Assembly (NCBI GenBank): GCA_900095095.1
Contig: FMBT01000302.1
Coordinates: 558,001-622,000 of the forward strand
DNA: 64,000 bases
From: Fragilariopsis cylindrus CCMP1102
Lineage: Eukaryota > Bacillariophyta > Bacillariophyceae > Bacillariales > Bacillariaceae
Direction: 5' to 3'
Part shown: piece after piece, positions 53,130-64,000 of the stretch
Layout: each line of letters starts with the position of its first letter
Numbering within the stretch: the first letter of the stretch is position 1
Notes under the pieces: generated by a model
What the model saw: the letters and a program-made list of their open reading frames with translations, nothing else
Told to the model about the DNA's origin: nothing
Database searches by the model: none
Position numbers and translations under genes: made by a program

Positions 53130-55815
53130 TTAAGATAGCTTTAAAATTCCAGTACCCTCGTTGATAGCGAAGAAGGTATCAGCGAAAACCAAAGAAAGGA
53201 CTGCCATCAATTTCATGACAATATTCAAGGCAGGTCCGGAAGTATCCTTAAATGGATCTCCGACGGTATCACCAACAACAGCGGCCTTGTGGATGTCTGA
53301 TCCCTTCCCCTTCAATTCCGAATCAGCAGGTTGCTTTTCGATGTATTTTTTGGCATTATCCCAAGCACCTCCAGAGTTGGACATGGAGATTGCGAGTTGG
53401 ATGGAGGCGACTAAGGAACCGACTAGCAATCCACAAACAGCGGTGACACCGAAAAAGATACCCGTCAAGAGTGGGGTGAAAATAACAATAGCACCGGGAA
53501 GGATCATCTCTCTTAGCGAAGCTTGGGTGGAAATGGCGATACAGGCATCGTAATCAGGACGTTCGGTTGGATTTTCATCCAAAAGATGTGGTTTTTCATC
53601 GAACTGACGTTGAACTTCCATAACCATCTCCATAGCAGCCATACCGACAGATTTCATCGTAAGGGCGGCGAAAGCGAAAGGAATCATACCACCGATAATC
53701 AAGAAGGCGAAGGTGACTGGTTCTAACATGTTAACACCATCGGCGAACAATTTGTCTCCAGAGGCAATTCGGATACGGGTAACGAAGGCTCCAAAAAGAG
53801 CCAAAGAAACCAAAGCGGCAGAACCGATGGCAAACCCCTTTCCGATAGCGGCAGTGGTGTTACCAGCGGCATCCAAGGCATCTGTCTTTTCACGAACACT
53901 AGGATGAAGTTCAGCCATTTCAGCAATACCTGTTGCGATCAAAGAATAATGGTAAAAAGTAGAATGATGTTAGATCCGATTTCATAATAAAACAGTAGCA
54001 ATTACACATTAGTAGTAGTATTGACTTACCTCCAGCGTTATCACAAACAGGACCGTAAACATCAATGGTCAAACCAGTTGCGAGATTGGATAAGAAACCG
54101 ATTGCGGCTAATGCAACACCGTACATATCACAAACTGTGAATGAAAAGTAAACAACATTGGCCAAAACAATGACAGGGATGATGGCAGACTTGAATCCTA
54201 ATGCAATACCGTAAATCATGTTGGTGGCAGCTCCAGTCTTACACGAGTTGGCTAATTCACGCACAGGTGCGTACGAATGAGATGTGTAGTATTCAGTGAC
54301 CAAACCGATGGTTAATCCACCGAAGGCTCCCATAGCAACACATAAAGTGGCCTTGAATGGTGTCAAATGCAAGATAGTATCTCCGACGGTAGAATTCAAG
54401 TCGAATGTAGCTGGAAGGTAATAGATGGCGGCAAAATAAACTGCAGGGATCATAACAATAGTGGTACTGATAAGTTGAACCTTGAGGGCACGTTCAACAT
54501 CTTGTTCACCTTTGACGGTCCAGATGTCAGTTGCGATGAACGAACATGCCAAACAAACGAAGATACCAACAGCTGAAACGATGACGGGGAAACACATAGC
54601 GTCCCATCCACCGGAGATACCGATACTACTTCCAATAACCAATGCAGCACATGTCGATTCAGCAAACGAACCAAAAAGATCTGATCCCATACCGGCAACA
54701 TCACCAACGTTATCACCAACATTGTCGGCAATAGTGGCAGGATTACGTGGATCGTCTTCTGGAATACCATGAACGACCTTACCGACTAAATCAGCACCGA
54801 CGTCAGCAGCCTTTGTGTAGATACCTCCACCGACACGTCCAAACATAGCAATAACACTTCCACCTAATCCGAATCCGGTAAGGGATTCAGTAAGTAAAAT
54901 CCATTCCTCAGGATGTGGGTAATGGATTCTGAATACCAACATTGTACCGTATAACATCACAATACCCATACCACAAAGAGCGAATCCCATAACGGCACCA
55001 GCACGGAAGGCAGTGTTGAAACATTGGGTATAACCTGGTTTCTGTGCAGAGATTGTTGTTCGTACATTCGAGTAGACAGCAACTTTCATACCAAGATATC
55101 CTGATGCCATGGATGTAAAGGCACCAAGTAAGAAGGAGATAGCTGTCATACTACCACGTGTCATATTCCAACCGGTTCCCCATGAAACCAAAACAAAAAT
55201 CAATGCAGCGAATCCAGTAACGAACCAGAAGCAAACAGTGTATTCCGCACGTAAGAATGATTCAGCACCTTCATAAATTGCTTCATAAATTTCATTAAGA
55301 CGAACTGTTGCAGTTGCATGGTCGGTTCCGCCCTCAATAAGTCCCTCTTCTTCACCAGATCCAGCAACTGATACAACGGGAATCTTTTGAATGATTCTGA
55401 ATTGGATCAATGCCCAAATCAACGCAACAACGCCAGAGGCGAAAATAAGGCCCGAAGCCCCTTCCTATAAACATAATAAAGTAAGTATAATGATAAAAGT
55501 CATTTCATTTCATTTTAGCAAGCAAAGCAAATAATAGAAAGGAAAATTAGAATCAATAAATCAAATCAATGAGGACGAGCGAGGCATGTACATAAGGGCG
55601 CGATCGCATTGCAATTTCTTGTACATTTTCGCACGGTGAAATGATAACAAAATTTGGCCATAATCTTTCGACTGACTTAAACTGGCATAATCTTTTTGAT
55701 TGTCGTCCGAATACCACGATCGATCGGATGACCGTATCTTCTTACAGACACAACACAGTCGTCAGTTCCAAGGCAGGAAACCATCTTGTCCCTCGATTCT
55801 TACCATAATGCTCAT
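53130..55815 (-). CDS. K+-dependent vacuolar H+-translocating inorganic pyrophosphatase
   Basis: Pumps protons into vacuole or Golgi using PPi. Three exons, 55804..55815, 54030..55464 and 53130..53929, join in phase (introns 339 and 100 nt, with GTAAGA and GTAAGT donors and ATAG and ACAG acceptors). The product is about 748 aa. The 12-nt first exon (MSIM) is inferred: exon 2 has no upstream ATG, while an ATG and a GTAAGA donor sit exactly in phase in the 5' region. Signatures are [18 protein letters not shown] (about 216-233, PPi/Mg site), DNVGDNVGD, and [10 protein letters not shown], whose Ala (not Lys) marks the K+-dependent type. About 15-16 membrane helices are present. The second join restores [13 protein letters not shown]. 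All core residues are seen. Confidence 0.95.
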
Positions 55816-56375
55816 TGCAGCAATGATATTTTTTTCTTCAAATTAATCTTTTTATTTACAAGACTAATAATTTTATGAGCAATGCAGTCAACCTTGAATC
55901 GTATCACAACAATACTTGAAGTACTAGTACAAGAGCTACACTGTATGTCGAAATAAATGAGAATGCAAATGAAATTAGCTAGGATGAAGCGACGAAAATA
56001 TCTAATATATTGGCGGACAATAAATAAATGCTAGAAGTTGTCAACGCCAGCACGTCCACTCGGTACCACATACTGTACACTAAGAAGCATAAAAGATTTC
56101 TTCTTGACACGCTGAAGGCGAGGAACACACGCGTCACGTTTTTCAGTCGATTGAGTCGAGTCACAGTCGAATCAATCACTTTTCAAAACAAACCATCCTC
56201 CAATAATAATGTAAAAAATACCGATGAAATAAAAAAAATCATTAGGTACTCCACCATGATGAATGAGTAGACTCAATCAGCAACCAACGGCGACTGATCA
56301 AATTGCAGTACAAAGTAGACGTTTCAGACATATCAATGAAGTGACACTCGACCAGGTCTTGGATAGAGTGAAGTT
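55816..56375. other. Divergent promoter region
   Basis: Lies between the pyrophosphatase (-) and the methyltransferase-like gene (+). It contains a 60-codon ORF from ATG 56263 that overlaps the next gene in another frame (possible uORF or unrecognised first exon), and a shorter one from 56256. Confidence 0.5.
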
Positions 56376-57791
56376 ATGCGATATAGGTGGTTATTGGAAA
56401 CACCATGCCGTCTTCGTTTTCGTTTTCGTCATCGTCTACCATTAGTAGGGTTTGGAGATAATCATTTGCTATCATCATCATCTTCTTCTTCTTCTTTATC
56501 ATCATCGTCGTCGCTGCTGTCGTCATCGTCGTCCGAGGATGGAGGTGGGAATAATAATTATTACGACGAACTCCGAAATGAAGCTCAAGATCTGATTGAA
56601 AAAGAATCATTGAAAATATATGGTTCGTTACAACACACAAAACTTCGTCGAACATATACGAATGTATTTTGTGATACGGTACGAGCAGGTCTACGAGAAA
56701 AAATACAAATGCGATACAATGATAATGGTAATGGGGCAAATGATGATAATACAAGCGCTGCTGCTGCTGCTGCTGTTGCAACGAAAAAATTAGAAGCTGA
56801 TCTTGGTGGGATTGGTGCTGATCAAGGTATCATGCCTGATTTTTCTAATAAAGAAGCATTGTATGGTTATACACTCAATCATTTTGGAAGAGTTCGTCTC
56901 ACATCTGAGTTAGTTACATCAAAATCACTCTCCGAACCCGATTGGTTGTCATTTCGTGTATCTGAATTGTTATCATCATCATCATCATCATCATTATCAC
57001 AACGCAGAAATAACAATACTGATGCTGATTCTAATGATCTTAGTATAGCTAGTCTCGGTGGTGGTGGTGGGTATGATTTTGTGGCCTTCTCTGCTTTGAG
57101 TGAATTCCTTAAAGGTCCAAGTATTAAAACAACAGTCTACGAGTATGAACCAGCATGGAAAGATATCGTTTCTGACGTTGAAATGGTCGTACAAGATAGC
57201 TGCAGTAGCAACAACAATAACAGTGGCAGTGCTAGTGCTAGTGGTCAACAACCACGGGATCATCATCAGCATCTTCATAAATGTGGATTTGAATTTGGTG
57301 ATATTACCTCCCCGTTGGACGCATCAACGAATGAAGCTATCGCATCGATGGTAAATTCAACTGAAATTTTCTCATGTTCCTACGTTATTGCAGAAAATGC
57401 TGTTAAGCTTCAACAAAACAAGTTTGAATTTTTTCGACAATTGTTTTCTGAAGCAGCGGATGGGTCCCTTTTTTTCTTTACGGAAACTACACATCGTCTT
57501 TGGCCAGACCTTATCGATTTAGCATCACGACAGGATGACAATAATAGTTTTATGAGATATACCCTAAACCGCATACGACATGGCAAGAGTGGTTGGCAAT
57601 TAGCACTTCTCAAAGATTCTTCTACAGCCGGGAATATTAGCTTTAGTAGTAGAAGTTGTAGTAAAAGTGAAGAAGTCAGAGCCGTAGAAAAAGAGCTAAT
57701 CGAAAGATTCAAAAGAGACAATATCGCCCATCAATTGCGAATTGATAGGGGCTGGAAACGCGACGAAAAGAAAGTGCGTGGTGCGAAATAG
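56376..57791 (+). CDS. Putative SAM-dependent methyltransferase-like protein
   Basis: 471 aa. A Ser-rich N-terminus (about 32-58) precedes a region (about 130-190) ending with LYGYTLNHFGRVRLTSELV, then a Rossmann-like start: SIASLGGGGGYDFVAFSAL (about 222-240), resembling the glycine-rich motif I of methyltransferases. YEYEPAW (about 253) would be the acidic motif II, and FEFGDITSPL (about 306) motif III. Strand-like segments EIFSCSYVIAEN and GSLFFFTETTHRLWPDLIDL follow. The substrate is unknown. The start is uncertain: the overlapping ORF from 56263 might supply a different N-terminus. No targeting signal is clear. Confidence 0.6.
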   Translation: MRYRWLLETPCRLRFRFRHRLPLVGFGDNHLLSSSSSSSSLSSSSSLLSSSSSEDGGGNNNYYDELRNEAQDLIEKESLKIYGSLQHTKLRRTYTNVFCDTVRAGLREKIQMRYNDNGNGANDDNTSAAAAAAVATKKLEADLGGIGADQGIMPDFSNKEALYGYTLNHFGRVRLTSELVTSKSLSEPDWLSFRVSELLSSSSSSSLSQRRNNNTDADSNDLSIASLGGGGGYDFVAFSALSEFLKGPSIKTTVYEYEPAWKDIVSDVEMVVQDSCSSNNNNSGSASASGQQPRDHHQHLHKCGFEFGDITSPLDASTNEAIASMVNSTEIFSCSYVIAENAVKLQQNKFEFFRQLFSEAADGSLFFFTETTHRLWPDLIDLASRQDDNNSFMRYTLNRIRHGKSGWQLALLKDSSTAGNISFSSRSCSKSEEVRAVEKELIERFKRDNIAHQLRIDRGWKRDEKKVRGAK

Positions 57792-58125
57792 ATCAGATAG
57801 CGTATGGGTTTAGTAGATATTCGATTGCTTCACTTCATCTCTTCAATTTTCGAATTTCAGCCTTCTTCCTTTGCTACTTAATTATCACTTGCGGGGTGGG
57901 GAATATAGAATGTACGATCATTGATCTGGAATTTTTACGTCGAAAACTAAGAACGTATATTTCGACGTCATGAAGAGGAGAACGTTTTCATAAAATAAAC
58001 ATATGTTTGGTATTGTGAAACTTTACTTCTATTGTGTACCTTATCTGATATACAAATAATAGATACACTATTGTTTTGAAATTACACTAAAGTTCGAACT
58101 TATGATTTGTTCTTTTTGTTTTGTG

Positions 58126-58238
58126 TTCTTGCGTACGAAGTCCTATGGTGATAGTACATTAAATAGTAGTGTTCGGAAGGACGCACGTACCATCAAGATC
58201 AAATTGTACTTAAAACCATAGGACTTTGTCCGCAAGAA
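58126..58238. repeat. 113-bp element with 23-bp inverted ends
   Basis: 58126-58148 (TTCTTGCGTACGAAGTCCTA...) and 58216-58238 are complements with two mismatches around a 67-bp centre. It lies between convergent genes. Could be a tiny MITE or a shared hairpin at the two 3' ends. No target duplication is clear. Confidence 0.6.
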
Positions 58239-58319
58239 TATTTAGTCTATAAAGCCCACATTACCAACCCAACCCGACCCATGCGGACCACATTTTCCTT
58301 TTTTTCCCACTACAAATAG

Positions 58320-58585
58320 TTACAGACCAAACGCCGATAATATTACAGCACCCACTAAAATAGTAATAAATGAGAGCAGTAGCTGCCCCCCTTTACTTTC
58401 TAGAATACCATTGAAGGGGTCGTAATCATGACAATACACGTCAACCAGGTCGTCATTATTGCTGCTACACGCACTGTCGATAATGCCAGCATCAATCTTC
58501 GATCCAATACTACTGCAAGCAGAACTGCAATCATTCGTATCAGCCTTCTTCGTTGTAATACCCTCTCTCCCGCGCATCGTCTTCC

Positions 58586-58616
<31 letters not shown>

Positions 58617-59864
58617 TGATGATGGAAGTTTCAATCGTCGCCATCGCTGCTTGACACGACAACGGCGGCCACTATTGCGGACAAATTTGAGACTTCGTCT
58701 TGAACGTCGACCCCGTTTTAGAGTCTTCATAATTCGATCATTGCTTAAAATAGGACTGATCCCTTCAAGAACATCACTTTCGGAACTACCTTTGAAAGCC
58801 ACCACCAACAATTCGTTTTCTCGAAAGCCACATTCTGGTAGTGGCACGGACCAATCCTCAAGCTTCTGGAAGAATTTGTCTACACCATTGTTCCGATAGA
58901 TTGCGTCGAAGGTAGAGTTGACAAAAATCGAATCAGTACACATCTTCGGAAGTCCTTGTAGTAGATCCTGAACGTTGGTAGTTTTGGTGGCGTTCATCGT
59001 TGGTCTTGTTAGTATCTCAATTACATTGTCGTCGCCGTCTGCATAATCATCATCATCTTCTTCGTCGTCATCGTCATCGTCGTTACTGTTCTCCTGATGA
59101 CGGTGATAACCAACGTGTAGGAATTCAAATCTCTTCTGTTCTGGACAGATGCAAAGTACAAGAAGTTCAGAATGTTCTCTTTGTTCCCGATCACATGTGT
59201 AGTGTAAAACGTGTTCCATGGGCAATCCTATTTCATCTGCAAATCGAACACCACCATTGTTTTGAAAGGATGTACTATTCTGTGCCTTATCTTCGTTTTC
59301 ATCGATACTGTTACTGCTGCTGCTGCTGCTGTCACTAGAGGGTGGAAACCTGATATCTGGGTTATCATTGGTGCTGTTATTGTCTTCATCGGACAGCGAT
59401 AATTCGTCCGAGACGGTCACTTCCGTTCGGAATGAATCATCCATATGGTCAAAACCTTGATGCTTCTTGATAGAAGAAGGCATTTGAAAGGAAGAGAGGT
59501 TTGCAAAGCTGGATGGTTCTACTAAAACAGAGCAGCAATCATCCAAAGGACCAACGTTCTCTGTACTTGCTGTTGTTGTTGTTACTGTTGTCATACTGCT
59601 AGATGGAATCATCAGTATAGGAAAACTTTCGATTTCGAAACTCGTTGTACTATCGTCACTTTCGTCTGTTTCTTCTTTCTTTTCCTCCCCTTCGTCGTCG
59701 TAGTTCTTTATTCGGTTACAAAATGTAGGAAATACACCTCGACGTGGTGATTGTTGTTGCCGTGACGCCGTTGACGAGTGTCTGCTTAGACGAATAGGAA
59801 TCTGAAGTTTCCATCTCCTACTACCGGGGGGCGATATCGGAGCTTGTGATGAGGAATCAATCAT
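58320..59864 (-). CDS. Acidic tail-anchored protein of unknown function
   Basis: 514 aa. Largely low-complexity Ser/Asp/Glu, with poly-Asp (about 260-280) and poly-Ser (about 405-416). The central segment GVRFADEIGLPMEHVLHY (about 204-221) resembles a short motif common in uncharacterised diatom proteins. A more ordered region (about 285-370: DSIFVNSTFDAIYRNNGVDKFF, GFRENELLVVAFKGSS) and an Arg-rich stretch (about 380-405) follow. A single hydrophobic segment at the very C-terminus (LLSFITILVGAVILSAFGL) suggests a tail anchor in ER or other membrane. No enzyme motif is seen. One complete frame from ATG 59864. Confidence 0.65.
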
Positions 59865-61403
59865 GACAGTAAGTGCACATAAAAGGAGAGCGTTGTGGAA
59901 TATTCTTCAGAGATCCGTATTGTCCGTTACTTGTCTACGTCGTATTCGAGACAATACAATAGGTCCTATATTGTTTGTATGTTTTTATTCTTCGTTACGT
60001 GAAGGTATCTTTTTGAACTATTTACGTTGAAATATGTACATACTAAAGAACCAATTCCATTGGACGGTAGAGTACAGTAAACGACAAACGCAAAAATTCA
60101 AACCACGTTTTGTATGAAGATACCCTACTGTATCACCTGTCATGATATTTTGAGCGATTTTTGACGATTGTGATTTTACATTTTACTAAATCTTCTACGG
60201 TACAGTATCGGTAAACGTATTTTCAGCTGTTACGTTTTCATTCTCAACAAAACACGTAACTCCCCATTGTCAACAAAAATGTCCAATCACATTTGCTCAT
60301 CCTTGAAAACAGATGCCGGAACACCAAGCACACAGCCCAACTTTCTCGGAGAACACACAAAGAATTTGCAATCCTTCCATTCTTACTGCCTGCCTGTCTA
60401 CGTACAAGCTAGCTAGTAAAGTAAGTGCAAGTACTTAATACTTGAAGTAAAGGTGTAAAAGTACATACCTTATTGTATGGCTTCTTCACAGTTGTTACAA
60501 GTACAACTTTGCATCCATACCCATCAACGTTGAGTATGCCTCTTGGTAAGCTTCGTAATGCAATAATAGTCAAAACAAAGAATAGGTTGTTATTTTCTAC
60601 TGTTTTCCCTCTCTGTGAAGATTTTTTCACACCAGCTGGCAACATAATGATATTGAATGAGGTGGCAAGCTCCTTCCATCCTACTGAATCAAAATTCCCC
60701 ATTTTTATAAGTATAAGTTATGACTGCCTTTTTGATGTTGCAGCACATATGTGTGGAAGCCTAGCCTATAGTACAGATAGTAGTAGATGACTAGCTAGTT
60801 TGATAATTAAAAAACAGTGCAGTAGCTAGCTAGATAATTATAATTAAAAGCAGTGGCCAGCCAAGTATGCTACTATAACGTATATGCCAGGTGTGTTCCA
60901 GCTGAATCTTTCCGTCTTTTGGGCAAAAAGGAGACAAGTCTGCTAAAACTGCCATAGTGCACACCATTGGTCAAAATCACAGGAACAATGTATCTACATC
61001 TGTTTGTTTGGTTTTGATGGTGATATACAGAAGAAATAATTTCCACCAAACCACCTACTAGCACCTAAGCTATGCAACGCAACTACACATCATGTAGCCC
61101 CCAAATAAAACTATTTCACTGTAGACCAGGCTTGTACCAAGTTACACTACCTGTAAAATAAGATTGAAATATTCAAAAGGATACAACTACTAGACCATTA
61201 AGCATAACAAATATATCATTAGCAAATCATCTCACTATTTATGGTTTTCCTATTGTGATCTTAATCCTACCTACCAAAAAACCTTCAAGCTAGTTTTCAC
61301 ATAAGCCCAATCAATTTTCCAACTCAGCACTGCTGGTGGTGACATCTTATTCACACAGTCTGAAGAAACTTTATGGAAAACAACCCATGCTTTTCATATC
61401 TTT
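59865..61403. other. Gene-poor stretch
   Basis: No supported gene. A minus-strand ORF (60409..60702, starting MGNFDSVGWKELATSF) is followed by a consensus donor (AAG|GTATGT near 60470) and could be an orphan first exon or gene relic. Peptide-like but stop-broken sequence also occurs at 60873..61064 (-). Confidence 0.4.
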
Positions 61404-61929
61404 CTAAATTTGTGCTTTTATTATTATCCACAAATAAATAATGAAACTACAACCCAATACTAGAAAGGATAAGGTAGGCTTATACTCTAAATTTTTTCCA
61501 CATCTTTCCCAACAGATATATATTTGGGAATTCAAGTCTGGCAAGTACAAGAAGCAGCAGTGTGTTGTCCTCTTTTTCAGGTTTGTATTCTATCTCCACT
61601 CACAAGCAATAATAATATGTAAAAACAATAATTGTGTGAATTTGTTTCCTGTCTGGCTCATATTGTATCAACAGTCTCTTGCAGGTCTAAATTTGTGCTT
61701 TTATTATCCACAGAAAAAAAAACAAAAAATAAAAAAAAGTATATCTAAATTTTCCACATCTTCCAACAAATATAAATTCAAGTCAAGACAAAACAGTTGT
61801 GTCCTCTTTCAGTCTGTATTCTATCTCTCCACTCACAAGCAATACAATAATATGTAAAAACAATAATTGTGCTGAATTTGTTTCCTGTCTGATGGCTCCA
61901 TATTGTATTCAACACAGTCTCTTGCAGGT
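61404..61929. repeat. Imperfect tandem duplication, units of 283 and 243 bp
   Basis: Copy 1 (61404-61686) and copy 2 (61687-61929) both run from CTAAATTTGTGCTTTTATTA to CTCTTGCAGGT, with shared blocks such as CCTCTTT(T)TCAG and TATGTAAAAACAATAATTGTG. Copy 2 has lost about 40 bp. Non-coding. Confidence 0.9.
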
Positions 61930-62377
61930 CAACACTTTGGAAGTATTCTAATATACTCACAGCAGCGGCAGCAGCAGCAGCAGCATTGTTGGTGATGACA
62001 AAGAGGAGTCATGCCAAGTTGTGTTGTTCATTTTTTATTTGAGGCCATGCAGAGCAGCATAGGGTGTTTGTTCCTAGATCTTTTCATGTTGAAGAAGGTG
62101 GTGCTATTGTTTTTTAGTCACCCATTACATGCTTGGGTACATGCTATTAGACACATGGGAGTACCTATCTCAGTACTGTGCTACATAATATGTGTACTAT
62201 AATAAAAGGAAGGACTTCAAGCAGCCTTGCCTCTTCTCTCCTCCTATTTGTGGTATTCTGAACAAAATCACCCCATTTTCTCTACCCCCTCTCCCTGCCC
62301 CGTTTGTTATGTGTGTATATATCAAGAGAGATGTAATGTAAGATTAGATAATGTGGAATGAAGTAACCTGCTAGGCT
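61930..62377. other. Intergenic; nothing supported
   Basis: Contains a short (GCA)n run at about 61962-61985. No gene or repeat was recognised beyond that. Confidence 0.55.
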
Positions 62378-63237
62378 ACCAATGGCAACTTATGCTTTGT
62401 GTTGAATGACTATACGCTAATGATACTGTAACTATTTACTTAGATCTTATTTTATTCTATAGTCTCCTTTACTTCTACTTGCATGTGCCGGTACTACATC
62501 ATAGTTTCTCATAGATCTAACGTAGGAATATATTTTTGGTCCTTCTTTTCACAATGCAAAGGCAGGTGTATCAGCGAGACTGTCATCTTCATTCCCACTA
62601 TCCACTAGATATTGTCTTCATTCCCACTATGATCATCACTAGATATTTGTCACCATTTTGTATCTTTGTAGTGTTCTAACTTGGTTGCCACACACGCGTT
62701 ATTGTTGTCATCTACAATGCTGCCATCCCTTCCATCTTGTAGAAGCATTTTTCTTTTCTCAAGACTCAAAAAATTACTGAAAAATGTCTCCTTATTCAAC
62801 AAGCTTTTTATCTGCCAAAGTTTCCTAGAACAATGTATTGTGACAGCAAATGCATTGATACTGGAGTTCAAAAATGAATTAAATGCAGCATAATAATGAT
62901 GTAAGGTGAGGAGGAGAAGGAGAAGGAGGAGGGGAGTGTATATGAGTAGAAAATTTCATTTAGCAGATATGTGGTGATTGAAGGTTTGACAATACTCAAT
63001 AACTACCAACATCAATTCAATAGACAGCACAATGATAAGTCTTCCAACTCTTGTGTGGTAATTGCAGAAAACTACCACAGCACTGCAAATAAATCCAGTA
63101 CATTGAGAGTATCATATAACATTTGACATATTTTCTCACATAAAAAACTACTGTGGTATTTATGGAATGTGAGTGTGCAGTGCTTTTGTTCCATGTTTTG
63201 AATACTAGCTATTGCAGTATGAAAATAATAGGATTTT
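62378..63237 (-). repeat. Dispersed repeat, copy B (inverted relative to copy A)
   Basis: Reverse complement of 35650..36492, similar end to end. It differs by numerous substitutions, a small duplication near 62590-62645 (TCATTCCCACTA.. twice) and absence of copy A's 31-bp tandem repeat. Confidence 0.85.
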
Positions 63238-63899
63238 AAGAGAAGATAAACACACTAGGCGTTAGTTTGATTCCTTAATTTTGTCTCTTAGGCAAGCTCC
63301 TGCATTAGACCAAGAAGGCCAATCCATGTATGTGGGATGATGTTAAAATACACAAAGAGCAAGTGACGCGCACGTTTGGAAGTACTATTAAACCTAATTT
63401 AGTACCGGCGAATAAGAGCATTATGTTGCATGAAACACCTATGTTGCGCGCAACATGACTAAGCTCATAACCCAATATTTCGAGAGTTGAAGTACAGTAC
63501 GAAGATCAAAATCCGAAGATCAAAATGTTACAAAATAACAAGGCGATTTATCCACCTTAATAATGATGTAAAATGAACATCACATAACTTACTTAATTTA
63601 ATAAGAATAATTTGATTGTTACTATAACATCTCTTCTTTTGCTTTAAACCAATCTGCATCGATACAATAATACATTGTTGAACCTACCCGACGGAATATT
63701 CAAGCCTACACCTACGTAGGGTCTTGACGAACTGGGAGCTTTGGGTTAATATTGTTGCATTCGAATTAGATTATTATATTGAGTGTGTATTAATAATAAT
63801 AATACAGTAACACCAACACCAACGCAAAGCCATAGAGCATACCATCAATAATACCAATAGATTGTCTTTGCTCTCTGTACAAACTATTGTCACCAGTAG
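63238..63899. other. Intergenic; nothing supported
   Basis: AT-rich; no ORF of note, no recognisable RNA gene. Confidence 0.5.
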
Positions 63900-64000
63900 T
63901 ATTTTGTCAACGACAAAATATTATTTTGTCATTGACATAATTTTGTCATTGACATAATTTTGTCACCGACAATATTCTGTCAACAACAATAGCTTTGTTC
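63900..64000. repeat. Short tandem array of a TTTTGTCA(T/A)TGACA-type unit, cut by window end
   Basis: About five imperfect 17-18-bp units (ATTTTGTCATTGACATA and variants) run to the window edge. The first unit is palindromic (ATTTTGTCAACGACAAAAT). The array may continue beyond. Confidence 0.75.

Noticed and set aside
1-64000. tRNA, rRNA and CRISPR features
   Set aside because: Scanned for TPsiC/anticodon-type arrangements, rRNA words and regularly spaced repeats; none was convincing by eye.

Overview
The window reads as nuclear DNA of a diatom (photosynthetic stramenopile). The evidence is an aureochrome (bZIP plus LOV), a fucoxanthin-type LHC protein and a glycolate/glycerate translocator with SAF/EAF-type plastid pre-sequences, PSxxPS-repeat secreted proteins, a Copia element with diatom-like features, AT-rich intergenic DNA, trinucleotide-rich coding sequence and short (about 95-320 nt) GT-AG introns. 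Species cannot be fixed; an ice-binding (DUF3494) domain would fit a cold-water or sea-ice lineage.

Layout. 0-8 kb: aureochrome (+), a PAP-phosphatase-like enzyme (-), and a large TDP1-like DNA-repair protein (+), the last two divergent over a promoter with a canonical E2F site. 8-13 kb: one four-exon secreted protein gene (-) with HYR, M11 metallopeptidase, PSxxPS and Cys-repeat regions, followed by a frame-broken ice-binding domain. 13-19 kb: a MITE-like inverted-repeat element, a duplicated 3' end of the TDP1-like gene, two small unknown genes and a 3-kb gene-poor stretch. 19-28 kb: a Tat-targeted lumenal protein (+), a GPI-type GH72 glucanosyltransferase (-), an LHC protein (+, one intron) and RAD52 (-, one intron). 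28-35 kb: a RING-like protein (+), a broken unknown gene (-), a 2OG-Fe(II) oxygenase (+) and a membrane LRR protein (-, three exons). 35-46.4 kb: a dispersed repeat and a Copia element with apparently identical LTRs and a 5-bp target duplication. 46.6-60 kb: an S26 peptidase (+), plastid PLGG1 (+, one intron), a K+-type vacuolar H+-pyrophosphatase (-, three exons), a methyltransferase-like protein (+) and an acidic tail-anchored unknown protein (-). 60-64 kb: repeat-rich DNA with a second, inverted copy of the 35.7-kb repeat.

Functional themes. Light sensing and plastid work: aureochrome, LHC, lumenal protein and PLGG1 (photorespiration). DNA repair: TDP1-like and RAD52, each with an E2F-like site upstream. 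Cell surface and secretion: GH72, HYR-M11 protein and ice-binding domain. Several genes are only complete when exons are joined. The joins given here were made by matching GT-AG sites and reading phase by eye, and no transcript data were available.
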